Below are positions 54,301-64,000 of a stretch of 64,000 nucleotides of DNA, one piece after another. Origin of the DNA: Myxococcales bacterium (lineage in GTDB: Bacteria; Myxococcota_A; Polyangia; Haliangiales; Haliangiaceae); assembly GCA_016707895.1 (NCBI GenBank), contig JADJGV010000034.1, positions 682,001 to 746,000 of the forward strand. Direction: 5' to 3'. How positions within the stretch are numbered: position 1 is the stretch's first letter; every line of letters begins with the position of its first letter. The position numbers were made by a program, and so were the translations under genes. The notes beneath the pieces are model-generated. The model was given only the letters and a program-made list of their open reading frames with translations. It made no database searches and was not told the origin of the DNA.

Positions 54301-54661
54301 GGTTGTCGAGCTTGCCGAGCAGCTCGGCGGTCGAGAGCCCGCGCTTGTCGAGGTACTCGTCGGCGTGGACCTTGAGCTTGCGGTGCGCCGCGAACGCGTC
54401 GATCGCGACGCTGCTGGTGACCAGCACCACCGGCAGGTTGGCGGCCACGCCCTTCTTGGCCTTGTTGAACGTCGCGTAGCCCTTCTTGTCGGGTTCGTCG
54501 ACGGCGATCACCACCGCGACCACGCCGAGCTTGGCGACCTGGGCCAGCGCGTCGGCGGAGGTGTCCTGCACGACCTGGAACCCGTAGGGCCCCAGCTCGC
54601 GGCTGAGCAAGGCGTGGAACTCGCGGTCCGGATCGACAAGCAGGATCTGGCGCTGGCTCAT
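51329..54661 (-). CDS. FrzS/AglZ-like pseudo-receiver coiled-coil protein
   Basis: A 1110-residue protein with an N-terminal receiver (1-135: MSQRQILLVDPDREFHALL...). It keeps the FrzS-like features DEPDKKGYATFNKAKKG and AHRKLKVHADEYLDKR but lacks a typical phosphoacceptor Asp at the active site (VVIAVDE). A Pro/Glu-rich linker covers about 200-470. Residues about 475-1095 are an almost unbroken coiled coil, rich in Ala, Glu, Gln and Arg. FrzS and AglZ in Myxococcus use this plan to mark cell poles in social and adventurous gliding. Which of the two this matches cannot be decided. TACAAT lies 14 nt before the ATG. Confidence 0.82.
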   Translation of the reverse strand: MSQRQILLVDPDREFHALLSRELGPYGFQVVQDTSADALAQVAKLGVVAVVIAVDEPDKKGYATFNKAKKGVAANLPVVLVTSSVAIDAFAAHRKLKVHADEYLDKRGLSTAELLGKLDNLFGLGELTSDGELAIPVEVDEVSIDDDVLVDEVDSAALDLGDGDDFNEGAHTVHSSTGFDDLIDAETDAAFAALTDAMPIEAAQAALARTPAPTPAPPIAPVVEAAIVEPSVEVEVEAAIPEPIAAPAPLPLADGVIPEAIEPLEPLESLETFESVSASLSLTDLEPLPASDAAIELPPLEEPAPPAAAPPPPPPPRGRPTTPPPPRQRGTMPPPPPPPPAAERAVPPTLPPPVAIEPEPIATPEPAPAPVAAPEPIAARPPEPIAPPPEPIAPPAPPPEPIAPPPEPVAAPLPSIHAAAELPRRRGGATTSSPPAEPAGPVDLGLDEIAARADAEQSGLHDRKSLQKLHLLERDNQRLRAELEKAKSAEPVAKPVSREREFLSLRESLAAKDKELLGLRDELSHKERELLDAREKTRQLQHAKAAVDAKNLEMESRLLGDSERVEAAEQATLEARQRITALEARLGKLAADAEAARTQLAEATAARRDAEATVANLTSTQQAALTKLEREHAAARDRAKAEAEQALAAARAEAAQALAAAQTDAAQALAAAQHAAAQEREAALLAVQAEAAAQHAGAIAVAAAEHDARQTARAAEHAAALDAAVAAERQRAETALAELRTSHDAALAQLAGERAAELSAALAQHEDALQAAGERHHAALAEVARERSEAVAAAEAEGRRAVAARAEQARAELDDVRALHEQAVAKLAADHQAALEEVRAEAESVRGDHVARLRGEHEQALAGLRGEHAQALTAQRDEHAQALTAQREGHDEQLAAARAEAVAAQAAALRALEARLVGEQQALEARLAGERDDDARRHAAALAEVQAGRDAVAAELASAAATRDQLAGELATLRGELERVRGELAATRGELAAAGAAKDELDRERGELERGLTSARAQLKRTDDELAAARAAIAARDVALTEHQAAIAARDQRLAEQAAQLDEVERENATYQEQVLKAYQRIKTDEATVLRAKKALAIALTALDDPKPPT

Positions 54662-54775
54662 GGGGCGAAGATAAAATTGTATCCGCTCCCACGGGGGCGC
54701 GCGCGCCGCGACGCCAATGTTTCCTGAGCCGCGCCCCGGTTCCCGCGGCCGGGCGGGCCGCGCGGCCCGCGGACG

Positions 54776-55519
54776 CTACCGGCGCGGGTCGTCGGCGCCG
54801 ATGCGCGCCACCAGCTGGGTGCCGCGCACCAGCACCTTCAGCGCGTCGGTCCCCAGGAGCGGCGACGACAGGCGGATCGCCCGGGCGCCGTCGCGCACGA
54901 TCACCAGGTCGGGCAGGGTCCAGGTCTCCCAGCCGCCGAGCACCACCCGGCTGCTGGGGTCGAGCTCGAGCCGCGCGGCGTCGTGCACCGTCGCGTAGAC
55001 CGGGTAGCGGGCGCCGTCGGGCGCGACCGCCCAATAGGTCAGGTTGGCGACGTCGGCGCCGAGCAGCTCGGTGCCGGTGCGCTGCAGCACCACGTCGTGG
55101 ACCGCGGCGCCGTCGCGGAACGTGACGCGGGCGGTGGGCAGCGGCGCCCGCTCGACGGCGGCGGCCGGCCTGGCGGTCGGGCGCGCCGGGCCGTCGCCGA
55201 CCACGACGAACACCACCAGCGCGGCGGCGGCGGCGACGGCGGCGACGCCGGGCAGCGCCAGCGCGCGCCACGACGGGCGGGCCTCGCGATCGACCGCGTC
55301 GAGCGAGCGGCCCAGGCGCTGGCGCAGCAGGTCCGGCGCGCGGGGCGGCGCGAGGCGCTGGCGCAGCTCGCCGAGGAAGCCGCGGTCGCGCTCGACGTGG
55401 GCCCGGCAGGCGTCGCAGTCGATCAGGTGCAGCTCGACGTCGCGCAGCTCCTGGTCGGCCAGCTCGCCGTCGCACAGCATCAGGGACAGCGTGTCGATGT
55501 CGTCGCAGAGCTTGAGCAT
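54776..55519 (-). CDS. Membrane anti-sigma factor (zinc-binding)
   Basis: A 247-residue anti-sigma factor. The N-terminal ZAS-type zinc site is HLIDCDACRAHVERD (His-x3-Cys-x2-Cys). One membrane segment follows (ALPGVAAVAAAAALVVFVVVG, about 90-110 in two pieces), then an exported C-terminal domain of about 135 residues with an all-beta look. It should hold the ECF sigma factor encoded directly upstream, 2 nt away, and release it upon an envelope signal. The signal is unknown. Confidence 0.88.
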   Translation of the reverse strand: MLKLCDDIDTLSLMLCDGELADQELRDVELHLIDCDACRAHVERDRGFLGELRQRLAPPRAPDLLRQRLGRSLDAVDREARPSWRALALPGVAAVAAAAALVVFVVVGDGPARPTARPAAAVERAPLPTARVTFRDGAAVHDVVLQRTGTELLGADVANLTYWAVAPDGARYPVYATVHDAARLELDPSSRVVLGGWETWTLPDLVIVRDGARAIRLSSPLLGTDALKVLVRGTQLVARIGADDPRR

Positions 55520-55521
55520 GG

Positions 55522-56166
55522 TCACGACTTCTTGCGGCGGTAGGCGGCCAGGTCGATCGGCGCCGCGGCCTCGGTTGCGGGGGGAGCGGCCTCGTCCTTG
55601 ACGTAGCCCTCGGCCACGGCGAACGACCGCAGCTGGGCTTCGAGCAGGCGACGGCCACGGAACAGGCGGCTCATGACGGTGCCGACGGGACAGTCCATCG
55701 CGTCGGCGATCTCCTTGTACGACAGGCCCTCGACGTCGCACAGCACCACCGCCATGCGGAAGTCGGCCGGGAGCGCCTCGAGCGCGCGCTGCACGTCGTC
55801 GGAGACCGAGCGCTCGATCAGCGCCTTCTCCGGGCTCTGCTGGCTCGGCCGCAGCTCGTGGTGCAGCACGCCGTCGACCGCGTCTTGCTCGGCGGTGGCG
55901 GCGTCGAGCACCTCGCGCTGGCGGCGCTTGCGCTGGTACTCGTTGATGAAGGTGTTGGTCAGGATCTTCAGCAGCCACGCCTTGCAGTTGGAGTTCTGCT
56001 CGAACGTGTCCCAGAAGCGGTAGGCGCGCAGCAGCGCCTCCTGGACCAGGTCCTCGGCGTCCCGCGGGTTGCGGGCCAGCCGGAACGCGGCGCCGTACAT
56101 GGCGTCGAGGTGGGGCAGGGCCACCGCCTCGAACTCGGCTCGGCGCGCGGGTTTCTTCGCCAGCAT
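55522..56166 (-). CDS. ECF sigma factor, RpoE-like
   Basis: A 214-residue RNA polymerase sigma factor. Region 2: DAEDLVQEALLRAYRFWDTF, then NSNCKAWLLKILTNTFINEY; region 4: ALPADFRMAVVLCDVEGLSY and EIADAMDCPVGTVMSRLFRGRR. Regions 1.1 and 3 are absent, as in ECF factors. Downstream anti-sigma gene lies 2 nt away. In Myxococcus a related ECF factor (RpoE1) is linked to motility; the neighbouring FrzS/AglZ-like gene would suit this, but the link here is inference. Confidence 0.95.
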   Translation of the reverse strand: MLAKKPARRAEFEAVALPHLDAMYGAAFRLARNPRDAEDLVQEALLRAYRFWDTFEQNSNCKAWLLKILTNTFINEYQRKRRQREVLDAATAEQDAVDGVLHHELRPSQQSPEKALIERSVSDDVQRALEALPADFRMAVVLCDVEGLSYKEIADAMDCPVGTVMSRLFRGRRLLEAQLRSFAVAEGYVKDEAAPPATEAAAPIDLAAYRRKKS

Positions 56167-56279
56167 GGGGAACGCTGCCTACTCTACCGGTCGGCCGCCC
56201 GGCCGCATTCCCGGCCGCGCGCAAACGCGCGGGCCCGGGTCGGGCCGAAGATCGCCCTGGCACCCCCGGCGCCGCGGGG

Positions 56280-56285
56280 TAGACT
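56280..56285 (+). promoter_or_regulatory. -10-like TAGACT hexamer
   Basis: TAGACT, 6 nt before the ATG of the small His-rich gene. Confidence 0.4.
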
Positions 56286-56291
56286 GGCGCC

Positions 56292-56633
56292 ATGGCGGCT
56301 TCGCTCCAGGTTGCTCCGTGGTTCCAGCCCGCGCGGCGCACGATCGTCGCGCTGGCGCTGGTCGGCACCGTCGCCGCGGGCGCGTTCGCGCTGCTCCGGC
56401 CCACCCCGCACCAGGCCCGCTCCGAGCGGACCTCGCACTGCCAGAAGGGTCGGCACCACGGCTGGCACCGGTCGCCGCCGCCGCCGCGGCACCACGACGA
56501 CGACGAGGACTGCGCCGCCGCGCTGGCCGCCCACGCGGCCGCCCGCCGGGCCTCGCCCGATCACGTCGCGCCGGGTGGCCCGCGCGATCAGGCGCTCGGT
56601 GCCTGCGCCGCCCGCCACCCGCACCGCTACTAG
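56292..56633 (+). CDS. Small His-rich membrane-anchored protein
   Basis: A 113-residue protein. One hydrophobic segment (RTIVALALVGTVAAGAFALL, about 17-36) is followed by a His-rich exported tail (GRHHGWHRSPPPPRHHDDDED). The pattern suggests a membrane anchor with a metal-binding tail. TAGACT 6 nt upstream supports the start. Antisense frames are open as well but look like shadows. Convergent with the alanine dehydrogenase gene, whose stop abuts this one. Function unknown. Confidence 0.55.
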   Translation: MAASLQVAPWFQPARRTIVALALVGTVAAGAFALLRPTPHQARSERTSHCQKGRHHGWHRSPPPPRHHDDDEDCAAALAAHAAARRASPDHVAPGGPRDQALGACAARHPHRY

Positions 56634-57740
56634 CTACGCCTTGTAGGGCGTGTGGGCCACGCCGAGCGCCTCGGCGACGGCCTTGTGCGGGACGGTGCCG
56701 CGGAAGGTGTTGAGGCCGCTCTCGAAGACGTGGTCCTCCTTGATCGCGCCCTCGAGGCCGCGGTCGGCCAGCTTGACCGCGTAGCGCATCGTCGCGTTGG
56801 TCAGCGCGTAGGTCGACGTGCGCGGCACGGCGCCCGGCATGTTGGCCACGCCGTAGTGGATGACGTCGTGGACCACGTAGGTCGGCTTGTCGTGGTAGGT
56901 GACGCGCGCGGTCTCGACGCAGCCGCCCTGATCGATCGACACGTCGACGATCACCGAGCCGGGCTCCATCGCCTTGACGTGGGCCTCGGTCACCAGCCGC
57001 GGCGCGCGGGCGCCGGGCAAGAGCACCGCGCCGATCACCAGGTCGCTCTCGAGCACCGCGCGCTCGATCGCCATCGGATCGGAGTACTGGGTCGACACGC
57101 GGCCCATGTAGATGTCGTCGAGGTACGCCAGCGTCTTGAGGTTGACGTCGAGCACCGTGACGTTGGCGCCCAGGCCGACCGCGATCTTCGCCGCGTTCGA
57201 GCCGACGACGCCGGCGCCGATGATCGTGACGCGGCCGCGGCGCACGCCGGGCACGCCGCCGAGCAGCACGCCCTTGCCGCCGCGCTCGCGCTCGAGGTAG
57301 GTCGCGCCGGCCTGGACCGCCATGCGGCCGGCCACCGCGCTCATCGGGGTCAGCAGCGGCAGATCGCCGGGGGTCGGCTCGATGGTCTCGTACGCGACGC
57401 CGTCGACGCCGCGCTTGAGCATCTCGTGGCCCAGCTCCTGGGCCGCGGCGAGGTGCAGGTACGTGAAGAGGATCTGGCCCTTCCGCATCAGCGGATACTC
57501 GGGCGCGATCGGCTCCTTCACCTTCACCACCATGTCGGCCTCGCCCCACACCTCGTCGCGGGTGGCGACGATGCGCGCGCCCGCCTTGATGTAGTGATCG
57601 TCGGGGATGCTCGAGCCGAGGCCCGCTCCCTGCTCGACGAGGACGGTGTGACCACGGCCGGTGAGGATGGCCACGCCAGCCGGGGTCATGCCGACGCGGA
57701 ACTCTTGGGTCTTGATTTCCTTGGGGACGCCGATACGCAT
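56634..57740 (-). CDS. ald: Alanine dehydrogenase
   Basis: A 368-residue NAD-dependent enzyme that interconverts L-alanine with pyruvate and ammonia. It begins MRIGVPKEIKTQEFRVGMTP, has the active-site VKVKEP and FTYLHLAA, the Rossmann loop IIGAGVVGSNAAK, and DVSIDQGGCVETAR, all canonical. The longer frame upstream lacks homology, so this ATG is used. Cytoplasmic hexamer by family. Confidence 0.97.
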   Translation of the reverse strand: MRIGVPKEIKTQEFRVGMTPAGVAILTGRGHTVLVEQGAGLGSSIPDDHYIKAGARIVATRDEVWGEADMVVKVKEPIAPEYPLMRKGQILFTYLHLAAAQELGHEMLKRGVDGVAYETIEPTPGDLPLLTPMSAVAGRMAVQAGATYLERERGGKGVLLGGVPGVRRGRVTIIGAGVVGSNAAKIAVGLGANVTVLDVNLKTLAYLDDIYMGRVSTQYSDPMAIERAVLESDLVIGAVLLPGARAPRLVTEAHVKAMEPGSVIVDVSIDQGGCVETARVTYHDKPTYVVHDVIHYGVANMPGAVPRTSTYALTNATMRYAVKLADRGLEGAIKEDHVFESGLNTFRGTVPHKAVAEALGVAHTPYKA

Positions 57741-57882
57741 GTGGCGCGCACTATCGAACCGCCGCCGCGGTGGAGTCAATGCCATCGCTCGACGGCGCGC
57801 AGCGCGATCGCGTGATCCGTCGCGCTGCGATGCGTCATGGCGGCGCCGGGCGCGGCACGTGGTCGCGGGGACGATCGAGGCG

Positions 57883-58514
57883 TCAGTACCAGCTGCGGAC
57901 GCCGAGCAGGTAGCGCAGCGCGCCGACCGGCTCGGTCTCGACGCCGAGCGTCGCCGACCAGATCCGCGGATCGTCGATCGCCTGGGTGGCGGTGGCGACG
58001 ACGCGCACGCCGATCATGTAGCGGGTGGCGCCGTGGCGCGGGCGCATCAGATCCCACGGCGCCTGGTAGCCGTAGGCGATCGCGGCGGTGGCCAGGTCGC
58101 GGTTGCCGCCGGCGCGCAGCGCGAGCACGCCGCGCCCCTCGTACCAGAACATGTCGAGCTTGCGCGGCAGGCCGGTGATCTGCAGCTCGCCGCCGATCAT
58201 CGCGTCGCTCGACGTGCGCAGCTCGACCCACGGCCCCAGCCGCAGGTCGCCGTCGGCGCCGATGTCGACGGTCGCGTCGGCGCCCAGCGCCACCTCCCAG
58301 CCGTGGTCGCGATCGGCGCGGGATCGATCGGGCCGACCACCCGCGCGGCGGCGCTGGTCGGCGCCGGGGCCGAGCCGTAGGCGACCCGCAGCCACGACGA
58401 CCACTCGAGGCGGGCGCGGCGCGGCGTCGCCTCCTCCTCCGGCGGCGGCGGCGGGTGGGCGAGGGCGGTGGCGGTCGAGGCGAGGACAGCGAGGAGGGCG
58501 AGGCGCGCGCGCAT
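57883..58514 (-). pseudogene. Exported protein gene with one frameshift
   Basis: The N-terminal part starts MRARLALLAVLASTATALAH (signal peptide) and runs to VVGPIDPA. The protein then goes on in another frame with DRDHGWEVALGADATVDIG and GVLALRAGGNRDLATAAIA, ending RYLLGVRSWY. The total of 632 nt fits about 210 codons plus a one-base deletion near 58316. The continued strands look like an outer-membrane beta-barrel (alternating hydrophobic pattern, final aromatic Tyr). It is probably one intact gene with a sequencing error, or a recent single-base mutation. Function unknown. Confidence 0.65.
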
Positions 58515-58620
58515 GGGGGCAGGGGTGAAACGCGCCATCGCGCGGATCGACCCAATCGAGCGGCGATCGCCGGGGTCGCGGTGCGCGGGCGCACACCCGC
58601 CGCGGGGCGGGCCCCGGCGG

Positions 58621-58626
58621 TATGCT
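58621..58626 (+). promoter_or_regulatory. -10-like TATGCT hexamer
   Basis: TATGCT, 9 nt before the lipoprotein ATG at 58636. Confidence 0.4.
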
Positions 58627-58635
58627 GCCCGGCTG

Positions 58636-60013
58636 ATGCGGTGCGCGATCGCGATCGGTCTGGCGCTCGGCGCGTGCGGCGACGCCGCGCCGCCGCGCGT
58701 GCTGGCGCACCTCGCGGGTGAGCTGGTCGAGGGGCAGGGCTGCGCGCCCGACGGCTGTGTCGCGGCGTGCGTCGCCGCCGGCTGCGACGACGGCCGCCGG
58801 CCCGGCCTGGTGGTGATCGACAGCGACCAGCCGCTGACCGCGGCGCGCGCGACGCTCGGCGGCGCCGACGTGCCGGTGACCGTCGAGCTGCTCGCCGAGC
58901 GCACTGACGGCGCCGTCGTGCGGACCGCGCTCGCCGTGCGCGTCCCGGTCGCGGTCGGGCTGACCGCGCGGACGTATCCGCTCGCGCTCACCGTCGCCGG
59001 CGCCAGCGGCGAGGCCGTGCTCACCGTCGACGCGATCGGCCTGCCCGAGCTGGTGATCGCCGACGGCCCCGCGCCGGCCGACGGCCGCTATTCATCGATC
59101 GTGTTGCCGACCGCGATCGCCGCGCGGCTCACCGGCGCCGCGCCGCTGCGGCTCGAGGCCACCGGCGACATCACGCTGGCCGGCGCGGCCGATCTCGGCG
59201 GCGACCCGCTCGGCCCTGGGCCCGGCGGCTGCGCCGGCGCCGCGCCGTCGACCACCGCCTCGCCGTGCGGCCCGGGCGGCGGGCTGGGCGCGGTCGCGGT
59301 CTACGGCGGCAGCGGCGGCTACGGCACCGCCGGCGCGGACTCGGGCGACGGCCCCGGCACCGGCGGCGCCATCACCGGCAACCCGACCGCGGTGCCGCTC
59401 GGCGCCAGCGCCGATCCTGGCCGACGACAACCGCGGCCACGGCGGCGGCGCCCACGGCGACAGCCGCGGCGGTCACGGCGGCGGCGCGGCGTACCTCGGC
59501 ACCGCCGGCAAGATCGCCGTCGGCCAGTACGCGCAGCTCAGCGCGCGTGGCGGCGCCCCCGGCCCGGGCAGCTCGGCGCAAGAGGGCGGCGGCGGCTCGG
59601 GCGGCGCGCTCATCCTCGCCGCCGGCGCCGGCTTCACGATCAGCCCGGCGTCGACCGCGGCGCTCGACGCCACCGGCACCCGCGGCGGCGGCGACGGCCG
59701 CATCCGCGTCGACGGCCCCGGCCCGCTGCCGGCGGCGACGCCGGCGCCGTGGCTCGGCCCGCGCTGGGTCGACGCGCCGCTGGTGCTCGGCGATGGCGCC
59801 GCGCTCACGCTCGCCGTCGATCCCCGCGCCACCGCGCCGCTGGCCGTGACGATCAGCGGGGCGGTGATCGCCACCTGCACGCCGGTCGCCGGCGCCTGCA
59901 CGATCACGCCCGCGCTCGCCCCCGGCGTCACCCGCCTGTGCGTGCTGGCCCGCGCCGACGCCGACCCCACGCTGCCCGAGAACCGCGCCTGCATCGACGT
60001 CGCGCGGCTGTGA
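58636..60013 (+). pseudogene. Gly-rich lipoprotein gene with one frameshift
   Basis: A protein of about 459 residues with lipobox ALGAC (Cys at about 15). The first frame runs through a beta-sandwich-like zone (LTVDAIGLPELVIADGP) and a Gly-rich region (GGSGGYGTAGADSGDGP). Near 59414 it shifts to LADDNRGHGGGAHGDSRGG and SSAQEGGGGSGGALILAAG, ending RACIDVARL. The frames overlap at a GATCCTGGCC stretch; the shift is equal to one extra base or two missing. Gly-rich lipoproteins of this sort are common in myxobacteria. It could be a true pseudogene or a read error. Confidence 0.6.
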
Positions 60014-60028
60014 TCGCCGCGCGCCGCC

Positions 60029-61207
60029 TCAGCTGCGGTAGTCGGCGTTGATCGACACGTACTCGTGCGATAGGTCGCAGGCCAGCACGCGGGCGCGGGC
60101 CTTGCCGCCGCCGAGGTCGGCGGTGATCGTGTACGCGGGCGTCTGCATCACGGCGGCGGCGGCGGCCTCGTCGTAGCCGGGCGCGACGGCGCCGCGCTTG
60201 ACGACCTCGACGGGGCCGATCCGCAGGCCGAGGCGCGTCGGATCGATCGGCACGCCGGCGTTGCCGATCGCGCACAGCACGCGGCCCCAGTTGGGATCGC
60301 CGCCGGCGATCGCGGTCTTGACCAGCGGCGAGGTGGCGATGCGCCGCGCGACGGCGGCGGCGGCGCGCTCGCTGGCGGCGCCGCGCACGTCGATCGTGAC
60401 GACGTGGTGCACGCCCTCGCCGTCCTTGATGAGCTGGGTCGCCAGATCGGCGAGCAGCTCGGTCAGCGCGGCGGTGAAGCCGGCGACCGCGCGGCCGGCG
60501 AGCGCCGGGCCGGCGGCGCCCGAGGCCAGCACCGCGAGGGTGTCGTTGGTCGAGGTGTCGCCGTCGACGATCAGGCTGTTGTAGGTGGGGCCGACCGCGG
60601 CCCGGGTGGCGCGGGCCAGGAGCGCGGGCGCGATCGCGGCGTCGGTGCACACGAACGACAAGGTCGTGGCCATGTTGGGCGCGATCATGCCGGCGCCCTT
60701 GGTGCAGCCGACCAGCGTCACGCGCGCGCGGCCGAGCTTGACCGTGCGGCTCGCCACCTTGGGCCCGCGATCGGTCGTGAGGATCGCGTCGGCGAAGTCG
60801 GCGAAGCCATCGGCCGACAGCGCGGCGCCGGCGGCGGCGACCCCGGCCTGCACGCGATCGATCGGCAGCGGCTGGCCGATCACGCCGGTCGAGGCCACCA
60901 GCTGCTCGCCGGGCTTGCCGCCGATCGCGGCGGCGGCGGCGGCGGCCATTGTCCGCGCGTCGGCGGCGCCGGCGGCACCCGTGCACGCGTTGGCGTTGCC
61001 GCTGTTGACGACGACGCCGCGCAGCCGGCCGCGGCTGGCCTTCAGGTGGGCCGCCGACAGCAGCACCGGCGCGGCCTTGACGCGGTTGCCGGTGAACACC
61101 GCCGCGGCGGCGACCGGCGCGTCGGCGGCGATCAGCCCGACGTCCTTGCCGCCCTTCTTCTTGATGCCGGCCGCGACGCCGGCGAAGCGAAAGCCCGCGA
61201 CCTTCAC
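60029..61207 (-). CDS. argJ: Arginine biosynthesis bifunctional protein ArgJ
   Basis: A 392-residue ornithine acetyltransferase / N-acetylglutamate synthase of the cyclic arginine pathway. Hallmarks are NSGNANACTG, the self-cleavage site KGAGMIAPNMATTLSF (between Ala and Thr, giving two subunits), DGDTSTNDT and GGDPNWGRVL. The C-terminal YVSINADYRS is also typical. The GTG start overlaps the stop of the upstream gene (GTGA). No other arg genes are in the window. Confidence 0.96.
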   Translation of the reverse strand: MKVAGFRFAGVAAGIKKKGGKDVGLIAADAPVAAAAVFTGNRVKAAPVLLSAAHLKASRGRLRGVVVNSGNANACTGAAGAADARTMAAAAAAAIGGKPGEQLVASTGVIGQPLPIDRVQAGVAAAGAALSADGFADFADAILTTDRGPKVASRTVKLGRARVTLVGCTKGAGMIAPNMATTLSFVCTDAAIAPALLARATRAAVGPTYNSLIVDGDTSTNDTLAVLASGAAGPALAGRAVAGFTAALTELLADLATQLIKDGEGVHHVVTIDVRGAASERAAAAVARRIATSPLVKTAIAGGDPNWGRVLCAIGNAGVPIDPTRLGLRIGPVEVVKRGAVAPGYDEAAAAAVMQTPAYTITADLGGGKARARVLACDLSHEYVSINADYRS

Positions 61208-61653
61208 GGCGCGACGCCCTGGGCCATCGCCGCGCAGCGCTCGGCCTCGGTGGCCTCCCACACCGGCCCGGCGGAGGCCCGCGCCCGCGCCTCGGCGGCG
61301 TCGCCGTCCCAGCCCGGGGTCGGGGCCGCCGGCGTCCACGCCGCGGCCCGCGCCGCCAGCATCGCCGCCTCGGCCGCGTGGACCGCGCGCTTCAGCGCGA
61401 CCAGGTCCTTGGTCACGCCCGCCGACTCGTCCCACGACAGCCAGGCCTTCTCGATCGCCGGCGCCGCGGTCGCCGAGGCCTGCGCGGCGCGCGCGACGTC
61501 GCCGTCGACCAGCCACTGCTGCGCCGCCGCCAGCGCGGCGTCGGTGGGCGCCACCAGCGTCGGCAACGCCGTCGCGCGCAGCGTCAGGATCGGTCGCGCC
61601 TTCACCGCCGCCGCCACCGCCCGCTCGACCAGGGCCCGCTTGGGATCGCTCAT
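61204..61653 (-). CDS. Small Ala-rich hypothetical protein
   Basis: A 149-residue, Ala-rich helical protein starting MSDPKRALVERAVAAAVK. It has PTDAALAAAQQWLVDGD and AEAAMLAARAAAW pieces, and no signal peptide or motif. Its stop overlaps the argJ start, so the two are probably translated together. Function unknown; the start is set at the first ATG within the conserved-looking region. Confidence 0.6.
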   Translation of the reverse strand: MSDPKRALVERAVAAAVKARPILTLRATALPTLVAPTDAALAAAQQWLVDGDVARAAQASATAAPAIEKAWLSWDESAGVTKDLVALKRAVHAAEAAMLAARAAAWTPAAPTPGWDGDAAEARARASAGPVWEATEAERCAAMAQGVAP

Positions 61654-61717
61654 GGCCGAGAGTCTCGCACAGCCGCCGGCGATCGTGTCACCGGCCGCCG
61701 CGCTCACGCCACCGCGG

Positions 61718-64000
<2,283 letters not shown>

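Noticed and set aside
56184..56624. Antisense frame opposite the small His-rich gene
   Set aside because: Arg/Gly-rich with no motif; the plus frame has a membrane segment and a TAGACT site at proper distance.

Overview
The window is very GC-rich (roughly 73 % by eye), has many long coding shadows on the opposite strand, and reads as a chromosome segment of a member of the Myxococcota, most likely a Haliangium/Kofleriaceae-like lineage. Pointers are the MopE-type Asp/Cys repeats with a MYXO-CTERM-like tail, a DUF2378 (TIGR02265)-like domain on a Ser/Thr kinase, a FrzS/AglZ-type pseudo-receiver coiled-coil protein, large PAS hybrid kinases and several exported Gly/Cys-rich proteins. No tRNA, rRNA, CRISPR array, insertion sequence or prophage was seen.

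Layout. 1-10 kb: a partial Pro/Ala-rich protein, an enoyl-CoA hydratase, an exported VIT/P-domain/vWA protein, a CpxP-like protein with its two-component system, a HEAT-repeat lipoprotein, a HAD phosphatase and HMG-CoA lyase. 10-16.9 kb: a YXWGXW lipoprotein, a Rieske/cytochrome b-c pair, a DksA-type zinc protein, a ribbon-helix-helix protein with an alpha/beta hydrolase, and a PilZ protein. 17-24 kb: two overlapping genes for giant MopE-repeat surface proteins. 24.5-30.6 kb: gap, pgk and tpiA, with a four-domain GAF/GGDEF/Ser-Thr kinase/DUF2378 fusion gene between pgk and tpiA. 30.6-41.9 kb: a PAS hybrid histidine kinase, two hypothetical genes, catalase-like and pirin genes that both run into artificial poly-G, a frame-broken gene, ffh and an exported protein. 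42.3-48.4 kb: a bacterial major vault protein (MVP) homologue, convergent with a three-gene coupled operon (thiamine-diphosphate enzyme plus two citrate-synthase-like proteins). 48.4-64 kb: hflX, an HD-GYP protein, the FrzS/AglZ-like protein, an ECF sigma/anti-sigma pair, alanine dehydrogenase, two genes with single frameshifts, argJ and the C-terminal part of secA.

The most exciting object is the MVP homologue at 42341-44881. It has the repeat, shoulder and cap-helix plan of the eukaryotic vault shell protein and should be tested for particle formation. The adjacent operon, in which a citrate-synthase fold has apparently lost its catalytic residues, is a second candidate for undescribed biology.

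Two general patterns recur. Many start codons lie only 6-9 nt downstream of a TAnnnT -10-like hexamer, which suggests leaderless transcription. A family of GGAGGG...CCCTCC hairpins sits behind genes, with two 65-nt copies that differ only by a compensatory base-pair change. The poly-G tracts and several frameshifts show that 36.6-38.8 kb and 57.9-60.0 kb contain sequence or assembly errors.
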